This document shows, one piece after another, positions 3,830 to 6,723 of a stretch of 6,723 bases of DNA. A program made the position numbers and the translations under genes. Source of the stretch: Methanosarcinales archaeon (lineage in GTDB: Archaea > Halobacteriota > Methanosarcinia > DSM-18856 > Methermicoccaceae). Numbering within the stretch: the stretch's first letter is position 1; each line of letters starts with the position of its first letter. The notes beneath the pieces were generated by a model. That model searched no databases. It had not been told where the DNA came from and worked only from the letters and a program-made list of their open reading frames with translations. The stretch is from positions 1 through 6,723 of the forward strand of contig QMVI01000063.1 in the NCBI GenBank assembly GCA_003661015.1, read 5' to 3'.

Positions 3830-5068
3830 ATGAGGGGCTTCTTACAGAGTATCGATCTCAGGGAGGTTGAGGGTGAATACTCTCCCATGCTCGAGGCTTC
3901 CAGAGTGATAAGGGAAATCGATGCACCGTGTCTCCTTAAAGTTCGGGGATGGGATGGTGGGGTTTGGAAGGTCGCATCGAACATTTTCAGTTCGAGAGAG
4001 CTTTTGTGTTCTGCACTTGGATGCACAAAGGAGAACCTGATAAAGAGGCTGATGGGCGGTGGAGATGGAAGTGTGAAAGTTGTGAAGGATTCTCCCACAC
4101 TCGAGTTCGAGAAGGATGCAAATCTGAGAGAGCTTCCGATTCTCCAGCATTTCAGAGAAGATGGTGGACCCTATATCACAGGCGGTGTTTTGTTTTCTGA
4201 GTACGGGGGTGTGCAGAACGCATCGGTACATAGAATTCAGATGCTTGACGCCAAGAGAGGGGTTGTACGGCTTGTCGCTCCGAGACACACCTACCTGCTT
4301 CACTCAAAAGCAGTCGAGAACGGAGATGAGTTACCAGTTGCTCTCGCAATCGGGGTCGAGCCAGTTGTTCTTCTGTCCGCATGCACAAGAGTCGAACTCG
4401 GCATGGAACTTATGTACGCTTCCTCGCTCAAAGGAGAGCCAATAGAGGTGTTTGAATGTTCGAACGGTGTCAAGGTTCCTCACGCAGAGTTTGTACTTGA
4501 AGGATACATATCCTCCGAAAGGGAAAGGGAAGGTCCTTTCGTTGATATAACCGGTACATACGATAGAGTTAGGCACGAACCGGTTATTTACTTCGAAAGA
4601 ATGTATCACCGCTCAGACCCGATATACCATGCAATCATGCCATCCAGCCCAGAACACAAGGTTCTCATGGGAATCCCATACGAGCCCATCATATACAGGG
4701 CTGTGTCTGAGGTGGCGGATGTTGTGAATGTTGTGATGAGTGTGGGTGGGTGCTGTTATCTGCACGCAATTGTTCAGATCAGAAAGAAGACAGAGGGAGA
4801 TGGGAAAAATGCCGCTCTCGCAGCTCTGGGTGCACATGGCTCTTTGAAGCATGTGGTGGTTGTTGATGAGGATATCGATGTATTCGACATAAATGATGTG
4901 GAGTATGCAATTGCGACAAGGGTTCAGGCAGACCGGGATGTGTTCATAGTGAAAGGGGCGAGAGGTAGCTCACTCGACCCATCGAGTGTGGATGGTACAT
5001 CGACAAAAGTTGGAATCGATGCCACCAAAAAAAACAATCTGGATGCTTACAAGAGAGTGAAAGAATGA
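3830..5068 (+). CDS. UbiD-family prenylated-FMN decarboxylase, possibly anhydromevalonate phosphate decarboxylase
   Basis: This 412-residue UbiD-family protein uses prenylated FMN (made by a UbiX-type enzyme not in this window) to decarboxylate unsaturated acids. Family signatures are NASVHRIQ (130-137, with the conserved Arg135), PHAEFVLEG (217-225), and the active-site loop EGPFVDITG (234-242). That loop carries acidic residues Glu234 and Asp239 where the family has its Glu/Asp pair. VVDEDIDVFD (344-353) and ARGSSLDPSS (377-386) are also present. Archaeal members of this length include trans-anhydromevalonate 5-phosphate decarboxylase of the modified mevalonate pathway, which makes isoprenoid precursors for ether lipids. 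That is my favoured role, but sequence alone does not fix the substrate. The SD over the nikR stop implies co-translation with nikR. The frame is intact and full length. Confidence 0.88.
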   Translation: MRGFLQSIDLREVEGEYSPMLEASRVIREIDAPCLLKVRGWDGGVWKVASNIFSSRELLCSALGCTKENLIKRLMGGGDGSVKVVKDSPTLEFEKDANLRELPILQHFREDGGPYITGGVLFSEYGGVQNASVHRIQMLDAKRGVVRLVAPRHTYLLHSKAVENGDELPVALAIGVEPVVLLSACTRVELGMELMYASSLKGEPIEVFECSNGVKVPHAEFVLEGYISSEREREGPFVDITGTYDRVRHEPVIYFERMYHRSDPIYHAIMPSSPEHKVLMGIPYEPIIYRAVSEVADVVNVVMSVGGCCYLHAIVQIRKKTEGDGKNAALAALGAHGSLKHVVVVDEDIDVFDINDVEYAIATRVQADRDVFIVKGARGSSLDPSSVDGTSTKVGIDATKKNNLDAYKRVKE

Positions 5069-5206
5069 ATGAATGGAATGAAATGAAAATGATGTGATAA
5101 AGCAATGAAAATGGTAGTGATAAGCGATGGTATTTAATATGATTACGAGATACAAAATAACATAAACATAAATAAAAATAAATAATCAATAAAAATAAAA
5201 AATCTA
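5069..5206. other. Low-complexity intergenic region with a TATA-like box
   Basis: The first 50 bases carry degenerate GAATGAAT and GAAATGAAAATGA repeats, many of them ATGA. Then TATTTAATAT (5131-5140) could be the promoter of the KaiC-like operon. From 5150 to 5205 the strand is nearly all A and T, with repeated AATAAA units, and would form an unstructured leader of about 55 bases. No gene is seen. Confidence 0.5.
5131..5140 (+). promoter_or_regulatory. TATA-like box, candidate promoter of the KaiC-like gene pair
   Basis: TATTTAATAT is the best TATA match in the gap, predicting a start near 5158 and a leader of about 58 A-rich bases. Other AT-rich segments nearby make the choice uncertain. 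Confidence 0.35.
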
Positions 5207-5215
5207 TTGAGAGGG

Positions 5216-5899
5216 ATGGCTTTGGAAGGCTACTCGCTTGGGATACAGAAGCTGGATGATGTGGTTGGTCCAGTACCTCCTGGAACAAACATTCTCGTCA
5301 TCGGGCCCCCCATGAGCTCAAAGGATGTTCTGTTGATGCAAATGACAGCCTATGCGTTCATGAACAATGAGGCAGTGATATTCGTCAGCACGAACATTCC
5401 GGGTAATAAATTGGTTGATATGCTACATGATATTGATGGATTCAATGAGGAGAAGATCGGTATTGTGGACTGCATAGCAAGGACTCTTGGTAGCATGTCC
5501 CCCGAGACCGACCTTATTCAGATGGCTTCTTCTCCAGTTGACCTGACTGGCATCGGTGTGAGAATAAGCAAGTATTTTGAAGATTTTTACATGAGAAAGG
5601 GAATAAAGAAAATAAGGCTCATCATGAACTCTCTATCCACGATACTGATGTACTCCAACATAAAAACGGTGTATCGATTTCTGCATGTATTCACTGGAAG
5701 GACAAGGTCTGCAGATGCACTTGGATTGTTCGGAATCGAAAGCGACATGCACGATGAACAGACGTTATCAACCCTCAAACAGCTGTTCGATGGTGTGATA
5801 GAACTCAAGATGGAAGGAGATAAAGAATACATCAGGGCGGTTGGATTCACACCAAAGCCAACAGAGTGGGTTTTGTTGGAGGAGGGCGGAGGAGATTGA
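5216..5899 (+). CDS. KaiC/RecA-fold protein with degenerate Walker A and Walker B motifs
   Basis: This is a 227-residue single-domain member of the KaiC/RadA-like RecA superfamily, which in archaea serves signalling, motility and other switches. The fold is recognisable from the N-terminal GIQKLDDVVG-VPPGTNILVIG (9-30) and the later hydrophobic strands. The nucleotide site is eroded. Where the family has G-P-P-G-T-G-K-T, this protein has GPPMSSKD (30-37), keeping Lys36 but losing the second glycine and the Thr. The Walker B strand RLIMNSLST (134-142) has Asn138 in place of the usual Asp. It therefore probably binds nucleotide weakly or not at all and does not hydrolyse it. ATG 5216 is the conventional start, but GAGGG ends right before it; the in-frame TTG 5222 would have 6-base spacing and would mirror the TTG start of the next gene. 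TTG 5207 is also possible. The next gene starts one base after the stop. Confidence 0.8.
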   Translation: MALEGYSLGIQKLDDVVGPVPPGTNILVIGPPMSSKDVLLMQMTAYAFMNNEAVIFVSTNIPGNKLVDMLHDIDGFNEEKIGIVDCIARTLGSMSPETDLIQMASSPVDLTGIGVRISKYFEDFYMRKGIKKIRLIMNSLSTILMYSNIKTVYRFLHVFTGRTRSADALGLFGIESDMHDEQTLSTLKQLFDGVIELKMEGDKEYIRAVGFTPKPTEWVLLEEGGGD

Positions 5900-5900
5900 G

Positions 5901-6723
5901 TTGCTTGAGACAGGAATCCCCAAGCTCGACAAGCTCCTTGACGGGGGGATACCACTTGGTAGAACTCTGATTTACTACGCCTATCCGGGAGTTGAAGGAA
6001 AAGTTTTTGGTATGCAAACTCTTTACAACCATCTCAAAAAGCATCATTCTGCAATATTCCTGACAACAAGTTGCTCACCGACACCTCTGTTCAAAGAAAT
6101 GAAAGAATTTGGATGGAATTTCTTTGCATATCTGGGCGAGAAGTTCCGTGTTATCGACTCATACTCGCCGTTCATAGGGACGAAAGATGAGCTGGGCATA
6201 CCCATGGACGAGACCGAGGTGATAGAGAGCTACACACTCCACCTCCTCAGAGAAATGGAAAACATCGGTGAGCCAACGCTTGTGGTTGTGGATTCTCTCT
6301 CAACCATCATGGACCTCTGTGGTGAGTACGAGACACTGGAAGCTGTGAGGGAATGGAACAGATACGCAAAAATCCATGACCATGTTATCGTATACAACTT
6401 CACCGCATGGCCATATTCTGAGGATGTTTTACATGAGCTGAAAGAAAATATGTTCGAAGCAACCATCATGATAGGCGGGATTGCAGAGAGAGTCATATTC
6501 GGACAGTACTTCGGACTTCTCAAAGCAGAGTGGACGCCAACCGAACGCAAGTCGGTGCTCTTCAAGGTCGTGAGACCGGGCGGAATAAGGGTGTATGTTC
6601 CGAAAATCGTGGTCACAGGACCGCACAACGCCGGCAAATCAACCTTTATCAGGGCGCTCTCAACGGAAGCTGTTTCGGTTGACAGGCTCGGGACAACGGT
6701 TGCACTCGACAGGGGACATGTTG
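5901..6723 (+). CDS. KaiC-like domain fused to a Ras/MglA-like GTPase domain (partial, runs off the window)
   Basis: At least 274 residues are visible. Residues 1-228 are a KaiC/RecA-like domain: ETGIPKLDKLLDGGIPLGRT (3-22) is the family N-terminus, and the Walker B strand LVVVDSLST (127-135) is intact with Asp131. Walker A is aberrant: YPGVEGKV (28-35) keeps Gly33-Lys34 but has Tyr for the first glycine and Val for Ser/Thr. From 235 a small GTPase begins: KIVVTGPHNAGKST (235-248) is a canonical G1 P-loop, and GTTVALDRGHV (264-274) matches the switch I region of the MglA-like predicted GTPases (COG2229 type). The G3 DxxG and later motifs lie beyond the window. The TTG start has SD GGAGGA (5888-5893) with 7-base spacing, one base after the previous stop, so the two genes are co-translated. 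The gene gives the pair a probable GTP-driven switch; the process it controls is unknown. Confidence 0.85.
   Translation, partial: MLETGIPKLDKLLDGGIPLGRTLIYYAYPGVEGKVFGMQTLYNHLKKHHSAIFLTTSCSPTPLFKEMKEFGWNFFAYLGEKFRVIDSYSPFIGTKDELGIPMDETEVIESYTLHLLREMENIGEPTLVVVDSLSTIMDLCGEYETLEAVREWNRYAKIHDHVIVYNFTAWPYSEDVLHELKENMFEATIMIGGIAERVIFGQYFGLLKAEWTPTERKSVLFKVVRPGGIRVYVPKIVVTGPHNAGKSTFIRALSTEAVSVDRLGTTVALDRGHV

Noticed and set aside
3493..4303. Long open frames on the minus strand across nikR and the UbiD-family gene
   Set aside because: They lie opposite strongly conserved plus-strand genes, overlap them fully, and have unnatural Ser/Pro/His-rich compositions. They are antisense shadows.
6230..6637. 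Minus-strand 135-codon frame at the right end
   Set aside because: It is antisense to the KaiC-GTPase fusion, whose motifs are unambiguous.

Overview
The window looks like a chromosomal segment of a euryarchaeon. The signs are an archaeal-type thymidylate synthase, a NikR repressor, a UbiD-family decarboxylase of archaeal length, a FUN14-family membrane protein, KaiC-like proteins, a tRNA gene without encoded CCA, frequent AGA/AGG/ATA codons, and TATA boxes about 22-29 bases ahead of start codons that lack Shine-Dalgarno (SD) sites. A solitary CRISPR-type repeat resembles, from memory, the Archaeoglobus fulgidus repeat. I would place it near Archaeoglobi or Methanomicrobia/Syntrophoarchaeia, but genus cannot be read from this window.

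Left part (1-1315). A minus-strand pair encodes a seven-helix membrane protein (499-1263) and a small winged-helix protein (150-515). The two overlap by 17 bases and probably form a membrane-sensor/regulator unit. Downstream is a repeat-rich gap and what may be the first codons of another minus-strand gene (1-13). A 58-base gap with one palindromic TATA box (1297-1304) separates the pair from thyA on the plus strand.

Centre-left (1316-2984). An archaeal thymidylate synthase gene is followed after 5 bases by tRNA-Leu(CAG). Next come about 920 AT-rich bases that look like an accessory pocket. They hold a five-unit TGTAC-like tandem repeat, one complete 30-bp CRISPR-type repeat, two partial repeat copies, a 31-codon gene remnant or mini-ORF, two tandem small genes that look like paralogues, and a long imperfect palindrome.

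Centre-right (2985-5068). A FUN14-family gene (minus) is divergent from nikR (plus). nikR abuts a UbiD-family decarboxylase gene whose SD covers the nikR stop codon. The decarboxylase could be the anhydromevalonate-phosphate decarboxylase of the archaeal mevalonate pathway.

Right end (5069-6723). After a low-complexity, A-rich gap come two adjacent KaiC/RecA-fold genes one base apart. The first has lost the usual residues of both Walker A and Walker B. The second has an aberrant Walker A, an intact Walker B, and a C-terminal Ras-like/MglA-like GTPase domain that runs off the window. This pair, probably a nucleotide-switch signalling complex, is the most promising candidate for an undescribed system here. 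The CRISPR-repeat/small-gene pocket is second.
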